From the NCBI GenBank assembly GCA_021780275.1, contig JAJXZC010000486.1, forward strand, positions 1 to 16,649: a stretch of DNA of 16,649 bases. The letters run 5' to 3'. The translations under genes were made by a program, and so were the position numbers. How positions within the stretch are numbered: position 1 is the first letter of the stretch; every line of letters starts with the position of its first letter. This stretch comes from Pseudomonadota bacterium. Lineage in GTDB: Bacteria > Pseudomonadota > Alphaproteobacteria > Parvibaculales > Parvibaculaceae. Below the pieces are notes generated by a model that ran no database searches, was not told where the DNA came from, and saw only the letters and a program-made list of their open reading frames with translations. This document shows, in pieces, positions 1 through 7,301 of this stretch.

Positions 1-859
1 CGGAGGCGACAGGCCAGGCCTGATTTTCGAAGAACTCGTCCCAGATGACGCGGCCGATCATGGTGGTTGCCGGGCCGCCCAGCAGCGAGGGGATGACGAA
101 TTCGCCGATGGCGGGAATGAAGACGAGCATCGCGCCCGCGATGACGCCCGGTATGGAGAGCGGCAAGGTCACCGTGAAGAATGCGCGCGTTCGCGATGCG
201 CCGAGGTCGGCCGCCGCTTCGAGCAGAGTGAAGTCGAGGCGCGACAGCGTGGCGTAAAGCGGCAGGATCATGAACGGCAGATAGGAATAGACGATGCCGA
301 CATAGACCGAGAAGGCATTGTTCATCATCGGCAGCGGCTCGCTGATGACGCCGAGCGAGATCAGGAAATTGTTGATGACGCCGTTATTCTTGAGAAGGCC
401 GATCCAGGCATAGACGCGCAGCAGCAGCGAGGTCCAGAACGGCAGCACGATGAGCAGAAGCAGAGGATTACGCCATGTCTCGGGCACCCGCGCGACGCCA
501 TAGGCAACCGGATAGGCGATCAGCGTACAGATGCAGGTCGAGAAGAATGCAATCTTGACCGAGTTGAAGTAGGCGACAATGTAGAGCGGATCTTCGAACA
601 GGTAACTGTAGTTCGACCAGTCGATCTGCAGATTGGGGAAAAGCCCGCCCCCGCTCCAGTCGAATAGATCGGTGAAGGGCGGAATGCCGACGATCTGCGT
701 CGCGAAACTGATCTTCAGAACGATCAGAAAAGGCAGGATGAAAAAGAGCGTAAGCCAGATCAACGGAACGCCAATCACAATGCGCTTGCCCGTAATTCCG
801 ACGCGGCCGAGTCCGACCCAGATTCGCTCCGACAAGCTGGAAGTTCGCCCGTCCGCCAT
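1..859 (-). CDS. potH: Polyamine (putrescine) ABC transporter permease PotH, C-terminus cut off by window edge
   Basis: This is one of the two inner-membrane permeases of a PotFGHI-type polyamine importer; it forms half of the translocation channel and contacts the ATPase. I translated it from the minus strand: 286 residues are present, starting at the ATG at 857-859 behind a strong GGGGGTGAT ribosome site. A cytoplasmic N-terminus of about 25 residues precedes a first helix (about 27-48), a periplasmic stretch with aromatic and acidic residues (50-90), and further helices. The cytoplasmic EAA loop that docks on the ATPase is clear: E214-A-A, then LGAS at 219-222, and LPLSIPG at about 232-238. 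E. coli PotH has about 317 residues, so roughly 30 are missing beyond the window. It follows potF on the same strand, 81 bases downstream. PotH is preferred over PotB because of the PotF partner and the sequence style; that choice is less certain than the permease family. Confidence 0.93.
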   Translation of the reverse strand, partial: MADGRTSSLSERIWVGLGRVGITGKRIVIGVPLIWLTLFFILPFLIVLKISFATQIVGIPPFTDLFDWSGGGLFPNLQIDWSNYSYLFEDPLYIVAYFNSVKIAFFSTCICTLIAYPVAYGVARVPETWRNPLLLLIVLPFWTSLLLRVYAWIGLLKNNGVINNFLISLGVISEPLPMMNNAFSVYVGIVYSYLPFMILPLYATLSRLDFTLLEAAADLGASRTRAFFTVTLPLSIPGVIAGAMLVFIPAIGEFVIPSLLGGPATTMIGRVIWDEFFENQAWPVAS

Positions 860-906
860 ATCACCCCCGAAACAGCATGCTGGCTGAAGATATACTGGAA
901 AGAGAA

Positions 907-930
907 GACCCCGGCCAGGAGGCCGGGGTC
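907..930 (-). terminator. Strong hairpin between potF and potH; probable partial terminator or mRNA stabiliser
   Basis: A perfect 10-bp stem (GACCCCGGCC at 907-916 against GGCCGGGGTC at 921-930) closes an AGGA tetraloop, 10 bases after the potF stop. Read on the minus strand it is followed by a pyrimidine-rich stretch (TTCTCTTTCC) but not a clean U run. Hairpins at this place are known in binding-protein-dependent transporter operons, where they give more binding protein than permease, either by partial termination or by protecting the upstream mRNA. The stem is seen directly; the role is inferred. Confidence 0.7.
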
Positions 931-940
931 TGTCGTGTGA

Positions 941-2041
941 TTACTGGCCGGTGCGGATCGTCGTCCAGGCCCGCGTCTGCAGCCTGTTGAACTTTTCCGA
1001 CTTGGTCGGCACAGCGAAGAGCTTCTTCATCACATCTTCCGGCGGATAGATGTTCGGATCGTTCTTGATCGCATCGTCGATCATGGCCTTCGACGCCGGA
1101 ACGGGATTGGCGTAGGAGACGTAGTTCGAGTTTACGGCCTCGATCTCCGGCTGGAGGATGAAGTTGATCCACTGGTAAGCGTATTCCGGATGCGGCGCGT
1201 CGGCAGGGATCGCCATGTTGTCGAACCATACCATCGTGCCTTCCTTCGGAATCGAGTACTTCACCTCGACGCCGTTCTTGGCTTCCGTGGCACGCGCAGC
1301 AGCCTGCAGAATATCGCCGGACCAGCCGAGCGACAGACAGATGTCGCCATTGGCGAGATCGTTGATGTACTGCGACGAGTGGAAATACTTCACATAGGGC
1401 CGGATGCTGAGCAGCAGCGCCTTGGCCTTTTCGAGGTCTTCGGTCTTCTGCGAGTTCGGATCGATGTGGAGATAGTTAAGCGCAATCGGAATGATATCCG
1501 TCGGGCTGTCCAGCATGGTGATGCCGCAGTCCTTGAGCTTCTTCGCATTCTCCGGCTTGAAGATCAGGTCGAGCGAGTCAACCGGCGCGTTGGGAATGCG
1601 CTTCTCGATCGCCTTGACGTTGTAGCCGAGGCCCGTGGTGCCCCAGAGCCAGATCACAGCATGCTCGTTGCCCGGATCGGCTGCCGCAACCTGCTTCATC
1701 AGGTTCGGATCAAGGTTCTTGTAGTTCGGTATCTTGCTCTTATCGAGCTTCAGATAGACACCGGCCTTCACCTGACGATCCAGGAACGGAAAGGCCGTAG
1801 GCACGACAATGTCGTAACCGGAATGCCCGGCGAGCAACTTCGCTTCCAGCGTCTCGTTACCATCATAGACGTCGTAACGAACCTTGATACCGGTTTGCTT
1901 TTCAAACTTCGCAACCGTGTCCTTCGCGATGTAGTCGGACCAGTTGTAAATGTTGAGGACTTTTTCTTCGGCATGCGCGCCGACCGAGATCACCCCGGCA
2001 ATGGCCAGCGCGGCGAGCCCTGTCCCGATTTTTCCGATCAT
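941..2041 (-). CDS. potF: Periplasmic polyamine-binding protein PotF
   Basis: This periplasmic receptor captures putrescine or related polyamines and delivers them to the PotH/PotI permeases. The mature protein resembles E. coli PotF along its whole length (366 residues against 370). Shared blocks include YNWSDYIA at 32-39, the D-P-N-S segment, YFHSSQYINDLANGDIC, the GWSGD pocket loop, and a closing RAWTTIRTG. I chose the ATG at 2039-2041 because it begins a typical signal peptide: K4, a hydrophobic core at 6-21, and an A-H-A cleavage site after residue 24. It also has an AGGAG ribosome site. A longer reading from an ATG at 2164 would add 41 residues in front of the signal peptide and is unlikely. 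Pocket positions differ from E. coli PotF, including a Trp in the WFD motif where PotF has Phe, so the preferred ligand may not be putrescine alone. The ATPase gene usually found next (potG) is not between potF and potH. Confidence 0.95.
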   Translation of the reverse strand: MIGKIGTGLAALAIAGVISVGAHAEEKVLNIYNWSDYIAKDTVAKFEKQTGIKVRYDVYDGNETLEAKLLAGHSGYDIVVPTAFPFLDRQVKAGVYLKLDKSKIPNYKNLDPNLMKQVAAADPGNEHAVIWLWGTTGLGYNVKAIEKRIPNAPVDSLDLIFKPENAKKLKDCGITMLDSPTDIIPIALNYLHIDPNSQKTEDLEKAKALLLSIRPYVKYFHSSQYINDLANGDICLSLGWSGDILQAAARATEAKNGVEVKYSIPKEGTMVWFDNMAIPADAPHPEYAYQWINFILQPEIEAVNSNYVSYANPVPASKAMIDDAIKNDPNIYPPEDVMKKLFAVPTKSEKFNRLQTRAWTTIRTGQ

Positions 2042-2071
2042 GAAGAAGCTCCTGTTGGCTTCGATTTGAAG

Positions 2072-2093
2072 CTTGGGGCACGGCGTGCCCAAG
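2072..2093 (-). promoter_or_regulatory. Hairpin in the potF 5' leader
   Basis: The arms CTTGGGGCAC (2072-2081) and GTGCCCAAG (2085-2093) pair over nine base pairs around a GGC loop, with G2075 bulged. It ends 31 bases upstream of the potF start codon, so it would lie in the potF leader mRNA if transcription starts further upstream. No U run follows it on the potF strand, so it is not an intrinsic terminator. It could be a protein- or RNA-binding element or a stabiliser. The structure is visible; the function is unknown. Confidence 0.45.
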
Positions 2094-2631
2094 AACGGAG
2101 CGGTGCAAGGGCAGCGGAAGACCCCCCGCCACATCGCAGCCACCAAGAAGAATGCTAGCGCCATTCCGCGTGCGCTTCATCCCTCAAATTGCGGTTCATG
2201 CCCCGTTAACGCGGGATCACGCGGAACGAGGGCCCGTCGGAGGGTGCCCATCGAATAGTCACCATCGCTGCCGGGCAAGGCATGCGCGGCGCGCCGTGCA
2301 ATCGGATGCACGTAGAACAAGGAGATTTTGTCGTCACCGTCTCTCGGCGCTGCAAATTTTCTAAGCTTGCAGATTGTGAGCGCAGGAAGACACAGATGCC
2401 CCGCCACCATTATCTTACCTGAATGTAATGTGAGACAACCCCGCATGGGACACCTTCAAATGCGTCGGAGCGCCGGACGATTCGGAATGTCGCCCAGTTC
2501 AGTTCCTTCGCTTCCCGCCCTGATCACAGGCCAGGGGAGGTGATGCGAACGGCTTGCAACACTATTTCCGTTCACCGAAAAACCGCGCCATAAACATGGA
2601 TATTCCGGCGTATTACATAAGGTTACGCCAT

Positions 2632-2718
2632 ATGTTTCGTGCTATTTGTGTCCTCCGGCTTCGGCGGATAAAAAGACGCCCAAACCCGGCGACGAGAGCC
2701 CCGGCCATCCCCATATGA
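2632..2718 (+). CDS. Possible 28-residue leader peptide upstream of ilvD
   Basis: A short frame starts at ATG 2632, nine bases after an AAGG ribosome-like site (2619-2622), and stops with TGA at 2716-2718, 53 bases before the ilvD start. Its product begins [14 protein letters not shown]. It contains four Ile, one Val and two Leu, with Ile-Cys-Val-Leu grouped near the start, and includes codons rare in this GC-rich context (two ATA, two AGA). Leader peptides rich in branched-chain amino acids control ilv genes by attenuation in several proteobacteria, and IlvD makes their precursors. The enrichment here is modest and I see no clear terminator/antiterminator pair, so this is a weak candidate. 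Confidence 0.25.
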   Translation: MFRAICVLRLRRIKRRPNPATRAPAIPI

Positions 2719-2771
2719 GGTCACAGGCCCCCGCTCCCAAACGACCCGTTCCTACTCGAAAGGACAAGGCA

Positions 2772-4628
2772 GTGCCCCCCTATCGTTCACGCACATCGAC
2801 CCATGGCCGCAACATGGCCGGCGCCCGCGGCCTTTGGCGCGCCACCGGCATGAATGACAGCGATTTCGGAAAACCGATCATCGCTATTGCGAACTCCTTC
2901 ACACAGTTCGTGCCGGGTCATGTGCATCTGAAGGATCTCGGCCAGTTGGTCGCCCGCGAAATCGAGAAAGCGGGCGGCGTCGCCAAGGAATTCAACACCA
3001 TCGCCGTCGACGACGGCATTGCCATGGGCCATGACGGCATGCTTTACAGCCTGCCCTCGCGCGACCTCATCGCCGACAGCGTCGAATACATGGTCAATGC
3101 CCATTGCGCCGACGCGCTGGTCTGCATCTCCAATTGCGACAAGATCACGCCCGGCATGCTGATGGCCGCCATGCGCCTCAATATCCCGGTCGTTTTCGTC
3201 TCCGGCGGCCCGATGGAAGCCGGCAAGGTTAAATGGGGCGACGAAGAACACGCCGTCGACCTCATCGACGCCATGGTCGCCGCCGCCGACGACAAGGTTT
3301 CGGACGAGCAGGTCGCCGTGATCGAGCGTTCGGCCTGCCCGACCTGCGGCTCCTGCTCGGGCATGTTCACGGCCAATTCCATGAACTGCCTGACGGAAGC
3401 GCTCGGCCTTTCGCTGCCCGGCAACGGCTCGACGCTGGCGACGCATGCCGACCGCAAGGGCCTCTTCCTCGAAGCGGGCCGCCTCATCGTCGAGATCACG
3501 CGCCGCTATTACGAAACGGACGATGCGAGCGTTCTGCCGCGCAACGTCGCGACCTTCGAAGCCTTCCAGAACGCCATGTCGCTCGACATCGCCATGGGCG
3601 GCTCGACCAACACCGTGCTTCATCTTCTCGCCGCCGCGCATGAAGGCGAGGTCGATTTCACCATGCGCGACATCGACCACCTGTCTCGCAAGGTGCCGAA
3701 CCTTTGCAAGGTCGCGCCTGCGCGCAACGACATCCACATGGAAGACGTGCACCGCGCCGGCGGTATCTTCGCCATTCTCGGCGAACTCGACCGCGCCGGC
3801 CTCATCCATCGCAACGTCTCGACGGTCCACAGCCCGAGCCTTGGCGAAGCGATCGACCATTGGGACATCGGCATCACGAAGAACAACCACGCGCATGAAT
3901 TCTTCCGCGCGGCGCCCGGCGGCGTCCGCACCACGGAAGCCTTCTCGACGTCGCGCCGCTTCGCCGATCTCGATCTCGACCGCGAAAATGGCGTCATCCG
4001 CAATGCGGCTCACGCCTATAGCAAGGATGGCGGCCTCGCTGTTCTCTACGGCAATCTCGCGGAGCATGGCTGCATCGTGAAGACGGCAGGCGTCGACGAG
4101 TCGATCCTCGTCTTCTCCGGTACGGCGCGCGTCTATGAAAGCCAGGACTCGGCCGTCTCCGGCATTCTCACCGGCGAGGTGAAGGCGGGCGAAGTCGTCG
4201 TCATCCGCTATGAGGGCCCGCGCGGCGGACCCGGCATGCAGGAAATGCTTTACCCGACGAGCTACATCAAGTCGAAGGGCCTCGGCAAAGCCTGCGCTCT
4301 CGTGACCGACGGGCGCTTCTCGGGCGGCACCTCGGGCCTCTCCATCGGCCACGTCTCGCCGGAAGCGGCGGAAGGCGGCGCGATCGGTCTCGTCGAAACC
4401 GGCGACCGTATCGAGATCGACATTCCGAAGCGTTCGATCCACCTCGCCGTGGACGATGCGGAACTCGCCGCCCGCCGCGAACTCGCGGAAAAGAACGGCT
4501 GGCATCCGAAGGAAAAGCGCAAGCGCCGCGTTTCTCCGGCGCTGCAGGCCTATGCCGCGATGACGACCAGCGCGGCGCGCGGCGCCGTTCGCGACGTCAC
4601 GCGCATCACGAGCCCGCGCGAAGACTGA
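2772..4628 (+). CDS. ilvD: Dihydroxy-acid dehydratase, [4Fe-4S] type
   Basis: IlvD removes water from 2,3-dihydroxy-isovalerate and 2,3-dihydroxy-3-methylvalerate to give the keto acids that become valine, leucine (and pantothenate) and isoleucine. I place the start at GTG 2772, seven bases after AAGGA. This gives 618 residues beginning M-P-P-Y-R-S, matching the E. coli protein start and length (616). In-frame TTG 2646 and ATG 2715 would add unconserved residues. The cluster cysteines C122 ([12 protein letters not shown]) and C195 ([10 protein letters not shown]) are present. The segment [13 protein letters not shown] has no cysteine where [2Fe-2S] enzymes carry their third ligand, so this should be the oxygen-sensitive [4Fe-4S] form. 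The metal-site D80/D81, K124, and the late GRFSGGTSG motif are intact. It appears to be a single-gene unit, with a strong terminator behind it. Confidence 0.97.
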   Translation: MPPYRSRTSTHGRNMAGARGLWRATGMNDSDFGKPIIAIANSFTQFVPGHVHLKDLGQLVAREIEKAGGVAKEFNTIAVDDGIAMGHDGMLYSLPSRDLIADSVEYMVNAHCADALVCISNCDKITPGMLMAAMRLNIPVVFVSGGPMEAGKVKWGDEEHAVDLIDAMVAAADDKVSDEQVAVIERSACPTCGSCSGMFTANSMNCLTEALGLSLPGNGSTLATHADRKGLFLEAGRLIVEITRRYYETDDASVLPRNVATFEAFQNAMSLDIAMGGSTNTVLHLLAAAHEGEVDFTMRDIDHLSRKVPNLCKVAPARNDIHMEDVHRAGGIFAILGELDRAGLIHRNVSTVHSPSLGEAIDHWDIGITKNNHAHEFFRAAPGGVRTTEAFSTSRRFADLDLDRENGVIRNAAHAYSKDGGLAVLYGNLAEHGCIVKTAGVDESILVFSGTARVYESQDSAVSGILTGEVKAGEVVVIRYEGPRGGPGMQEMLYPTSYIKSKGLGKACALVTDGRFSGGTSGLSIGHVSPEAAEGGAIGLVETGDRIEIDIPKRSIHLAVDDAELAARRELAEKNGWHPKEKRKRRVSPALQAYAAMTTSAARGAVRDVTRITSPRED

Positions 4629-4640
4629 CGCTTTGCACAA

Positions 4641-4690
4641 AAGAAAAAGGCCGGCGCTGCGAAAGCAACGCCGGCCCTTTTTGTTTGTTG
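4641..4690. terminator. Bidirectional intrinsic terminator between convergent ilvD and the glycine-zipper gene
   Basis: An 8-bp GC stem (GGCCGGCG at 4649-4656, CGCCGGCC at 4669-4676) continues after one mismatch into TGC/GCA closed by a GAAA tetraloop. A-rich sequence (AAGAAAAA) lies on the left and CTTTTTGTTTGTT on the right, so it gives a U tail in both directions. It lies 12 bases after the ilvD stop and just after the stop of the gene on the opposite strand (4696), and can serve both. Confidence 0.93.
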
Positions 4691-4695
4691 TCGGA

Positions 4696-6198
4696 TCAAT
4701 CCGATAGCTGCCAGGAGCCATCCGGCTGGCGGCAGGCATTGCCGTAGGCCTGCTGCGGATAGCCGTCGATATAGATCTCCGTCTGGTATTCGCGGCAGTA
4801 GAGCCCGTCATCGCCCCTATAGGTGCGTAGCGGCGTCACCTGATATTGCGCGCCGTTGTTCTCCCAATAGACTGGCTGGTTGTTCGGCACATATTCGAGC
4901 ACCTGCCCGTAGCAAGCCTGATCGCTCATGTCGATCGCCTGCCCCAGCGCGCCGCCAAGGATGGCGCCGACAATGGCGCCGCCGATGGTGGCGCCCGCTC
5001 CGCCATGATGGCTCGATCCGATCAAGGCGCCCGCCGCGCCGCCAAGCACCGCGCCGACGACATCCCGATTGCAGCCGACCGGACCGTAATAGGTGCTGCC
5101 ATATGTGTCATAGGCGTCGTACGGAATGACATAAGTCGGCATGAAGATCGAAATATAGGTGGCCGAACCATAGTCGAACCACGGACGCGAATAGCGGTCG
5201 TGATACCAGTCGTAGCGCGGACGCGGGGAATAGTGCCTGCGGCGCCAGTCATCCCAGTCCGGTCCGCGATAATATTCTCGATGCTCGAATCCGGGACCCC
5301 AGTCGCGCACTCGCGACCAGTTGCGTTCGCGCAGATCGCCCCAGCGCCTCTCCTGCTCGCGCCGCGCCTCTACGCGGCGCTCGTCGCGATCATGCTCGAA
5401 GCGCGAATATTGCTGCGAGTGCCAGTCACGGCCCGACTGCTGTCCGTCCCGGCGGACGCGGTCGTCGGGCCTGTTTCTATCGTCGGGCCGCGGCGGGCGA
5501 CGCATATCCGGACGCTGCTGATCCGGACCCAACTGCTCGATGCGCTCGCGATCCTTCGGCGGGCGCTGCTGGTCCTGCTCCCGGCGCTGCCGGTCGAACT
5601 GCTGCCGCTGGTCCTGCTGCTCGAACTGACGTTGCTGGTCCTGCGGCTGACGGCGCTGTTCGAACTGGCGTTGCTGGTCCTGCTCCCGGCGGCGGCGGTC
5701 GAACTGTTGCTGCTGGTCCTGCTGACGCTGGCGTTCTAGCTGGCGCTGCTGGTCCTGCTGCTGACGCTGGCGTTCCAGCTGGCGCTGCTGGTCCTGCTGC
5801 TGACGCTGCCGTTCGAACTGGCGCTGCTGGTCCTGTTCCCGGCGCTGCTGCTCGAACTGACGCTGCTGGTCCTGCTGCTGACGCTGGCGTTCGAACTGAC
5901 GCTGTTGGTCCTGCTGCTGACGCTGCTGGTCCTGTTGCTGACGCTGGCGCTCGAACTGGCGCTGCTGGTCCTGCTCCCGGCGCTGCTGATCCTGTTCCTG
6001 GCGTTGCTGCCGCTGCTGCTCGCGCCGCTGCTGATCTTGCGACTGGTCTTGCGACTGATCTTGCTGCTGGTCACCATTCTGGTCGCGGCGGTGCCGCCAG
6101 TCATCCGCCTGGGCAACACCCGCATAGGTGCTCAGCGCCGCAACGCTGACCATGGTCGCGAGCACAATCCGGACCGACGTCTTTCCAATGCGCACCAT
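4696..6198 (-). CDS. Exported Gln/Arg-repeat protein with glycine-zipper, surface-antigen-like C-terminus
   Basis: The 500-residue product starts at ATG 6196-6198 behind GGAGG. A signal peptide ends in A-Q-A (cleavage after residue 31). Residues 34-212 are almost only Gln, Arg, Asp and Glu. They include about ten units resembling RQFERQRQQQDQQ, with the single Phe or Leu falling at 82, 102, 115, 128, 141, 154, 166, 179, 192 and 201. A basic, Pro-rich stretch follows (about 213-300), then a Tyr/Trp-rich segment (about 300-375). The C-terminus has a glycine zipper (381-422, repeated GGA/G-x3-G), which may insert in a membrane, and a small domain with YCREYQTEI and GNACRQPDGSW like the Rickettsia 17-kDa surface antigen. 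The mature protein has Cys at 376, 429, 468 and 489, possibly two disulfides. Likely an outer-membrane or periplasmic envelope protein; its actual role is unknown. Confidence 0.88.
   Translation of the reverse strand: MVRIGKTSVRIVLATMVSVAALSTYAGVAQADDWRHRRDQNGDQQQDQSQDQSQDQQRREQQRQQRQEQDQQRREQDQQRQFERQRQQQDQQRQQQDQQRQFERQRQQQDQQRQFEQQRREQDQQRQFERQRQQQDQQRQLERQRQQQDQQRQLERQRQQDQQQQFDRRRREQDQQRQFEQRRQPQDQQRQFEQQDQRQQFDRQRREQDQQRPPKDRERIEQLGPDQQRPDMRRPPRPDDRNRPDDRVRRDGQQSGRDWHSQQYSRFEHDRDERRVEARREQERRWGDLRERNWSRVRDWGPGFEHREYYRGPDWDDWRRRHYSPRPRYDWYHDRYSRPWFDYGSATYISIFMPTYVIPYDAYDTYGSTYYGPVGCNRDVVGAVLGGAAGALIGSSHHGGAGATIGGAIVGAILGGALGQAIDMSDQACYGQVLEYVPNNQPVYWENNGAQYQVTPLRTYRGDDGLYCREYQTEIYIDGYPQQAYGNACRQPDGSWQLSD
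5563..5961 (-). repeat. Degenerate 39-bp tandem repeat inside the Gln/Arg-rich gene
   Basis: Seen on the plus strand as recurring CTGCTGGTCCTGCTG, followed by CTGACGCTGGCGTTCGAA-like units about 39 bases apart. It encodes residues 80-212 of the glycine-zipper protein as 13-residue units. Most spacings are exactly 13 codons. One is 20 (13 plus an extra seven-residue DQQRQQQ insert), one is 12 and one is 9. All changes stay in frame, as expected from slippage or unequal exchange under selection for an open frame. Confidence 0.85.
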
Positions 6199-6316
6199 GA
6201 GGTGCCTCCATATTCATTGCCAGGCAGAGTACCTGCCATGGACGACACATTTGCATGCTGCGGCTGAACGCAGGATGAACCAATTTTAACCCTTGGCGCT
6301 GCGCACCAACAATGGC

Positions 6317-6331
6317 GGAACGGTACGTTCC
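6317..6331. promoter_or_regulatory. Inverted repeat GGAACG-GTA-CGTTCC in the divergent promoter region of uppP
   Basis: Six-base arms separated by three bases lie in the 189-base gap between the glycine-zipper gene (starts 6198, minus) and uppP (starts 6388, plus), 57 bases before uppP. The symmetry and place would suit a dimeric regulator, but no known consensus is matched, and a short palindrome like this can occur by chance. I found no clear promoter pair in the gap. Confidence 0.3.
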
Positions 6332-6387
6332 CCATGCTAGATTAGACGGCATTCGCCCGCCTTCGCACCGCACCAAGAGACCCCACA

Positions 6388-7191
6388 ATGAACATTCTGC
6401 TCCTGCTACAGGCCATTTTCCTCGGCATCGTCGAGGGCGTGACCGAGTTCCTGCCCGTGTCTTCGACAGGTCACCTCATCATCGCTGGCGATTTCATCGG
6501 ATTTTCGGGGTCTCTGGCGACCGTCTTCGAGGTTGTGATCCAGCTCGGCGCGATCCTCGCCATCTGCGTGCTCTATGCCCGCAAGCTTTTTGACGTCGCC
6601 TTTGGGCTTGTGGACGACCCTGCGGCGCGGCATTTCGCCTTGGCCATCACCATTGCCTTCCTGCCTGCCGCGTTTTTCGGCTTCCTGCTCCATGACTTCA
6701 TCAAGGCCGTACTTTTCAGCCCGTCTGTGGTCTGCGCCTCCCTGATCCTCGGCGGCGTCGCCATCCTTGTCATCGAACGCTGGCGGCCGGAGCCGCGCTA
6801 CGCGGCCATCGAGGAGCTGACGCCGGCCACATCGCTCAAGATCGGACTTTTCCAATGCCTCGCGATGGTGCCGGGCGTATCGCGCTCCGGCGCAACCATC
6901 CTTGGCGCCCTGCTGCTCGGCGTGGAGCGCAAGACGGCGGCTGAATTCTCGTTCTTCCTCGCCATTCCGACCATGCTCGGCGCGACGGTTCTCGACCTTT
7001 GGAAGAGCCGTCACCTGCTGAACGCCGGCGACAGCGCCGTGATCGCCGTCGGCTTCGTCGCGGCCTTCATCTCGGCAATTTTCGTCGTGCGCTGGCTTGT
7101 CGGCTTCGTCAGCCGCCACAGCTTCGTGGCCTTCGGCTGGTATCGCATCATCTTCGGCGCCGCGCTCGCCGCCTATTTCTGGGCGCTCTGA
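6388..7191 (+). CDS. uppP: Undecaprenyl-diphosphate phosphatase
   Basis: UppP (BacA) is an integral inner-membrane enzyme that dephosphorylates undecaprenyl diphosphate, recycling the lipid carrier for peptidoglycan and other polymers; it is linked with bacitracin resistance. The 267-residue product is full length for the family. The first signature, EGVTEFLPVSSTGHLI, gives E16, E20, S26 and H29. The second, VPGVSRSGATI, supplies the catalytic R166. Both correspond to the active-site residues established for E. coli UppP. Several hydrophobic helices cover most of the rest. The start ATG 6388 is chosen because it places the first helix and active site at the family's usual position; the AAGAGA upstream is only a fair ribosome site. 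It seems to be transcribed alone. Confidence 0.97.
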   Translation: MNILLLLQAIFLGIVEGVTEFLPVSSTGHLIIAGDFIGFSGSLATVFEVVIQLGAILAICVLYARKLFDVAFGLVDDPAARHFALAITIAFLPAAFFGFLLHDFIKAVLFSPSVVCASLILGGVAILVIERWRPEPRYAAIEELTPATSLKIGLFQCLAMVPGVSRSGATILGALLLGVERKTAAEFSFFLAIPTMLGATVLDLWKSRHLLNAGDSAVIAVGFVAAFISAIFVVRWLVGFVSRHSFVAFGWYRIIFGAALAAYFWAL

Positions 7192-7239
7192 GAAGCAACG
7201 AGCCGTTAACCTTTATCGATCCTTACCAACCCTGCCCGC

Positions 7240-7254
7240 TTAATCCTCCATTAG
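7240..7254. promoter_or_regulatory. CtrA-like motif upstream of the sensor kinase gene
   Basis: The sequence TTAA-TCCTCCA-TTAG matches the alphaproteobacterial CtrA site TTAA-N7-TTAA at seven of eight defined bases. It lies about 48-62 bases before the kinase start codon, a suitable place for a response-regulator site. About one such single-mismatch site is expected by chance in a window of this size and composition, so this is only a candidate. Confidence 0.3.
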
Positions 7255-7301
7255 CCCTTTTGGCATATTCAATAGGGGAGTGTGTTTTTTGCCGGGCAAA
7301 G

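Larger units (their letters stand above)
2042..2771. other. 730-base divergent intergenic region between potF and ilvD
   Basis: No convincing protein gene is seen apart from a possible short leader peptide at 2632-2718. The part next to potF carries a hairpin (2072-2093). The middle contains the 10-bp palindrome CGGCGCGCCG near 2286, and AT-richer patches near 2340-2440 and 2560-2650, where promoters for the two divergent genes would be expected. A spaced inverted repeat CTGCAA/TTGCAG lies at 2350-2355 and 2367-2372. I could not pick a good -35/-10 pair. The larger open frames here have no ribosome sites and no family-like sequence. Confidence 0.6.

Noticed and set aside
2042..2164. Longer potF beginning at ATG 2164
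   Set aside because: It would put 41 unconserved residues before a typical signal peptide, whose own ATG has an AGGAG site.
2646..2771. Longer ilvD from TTG 2646
   Set aside because: The added 42 residues are not family-like, and GTG 2772 has a good ribosome site and matches the known IlvD N-terminus.
2787..4811. A 674-residue open frame on the minus strand opposite ilvD
   Set aside because: It is antisense to a highly conserved gene, has no ribosome site or family-like motifs, and its His/Asp/Gly-rich composition is what the reverse of GC-rich codons gives.
4846..5739. Plus-strand open frame with a Leu-rich, membrane-like C-terminus
   Set aside because: It is the antisense of the CAG-rich Gln repeats; CTG reads as Leu, so the hydrophobicity is a by-product.
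5563..5961. Regularly spaced repeats that might suggest a CRISPR array
   Set aside because: The repeats are in frame, degenerate, without unique spacers, and encode the Gln/Arg-rich protein.
6999..7301. Sensor kinase start inside uppP
   Set aside because: The upstream frame overlaps the 3' third of uppP in another frame and is Arg-rich shadow sequence; the kinase-like protein begins at 7302.
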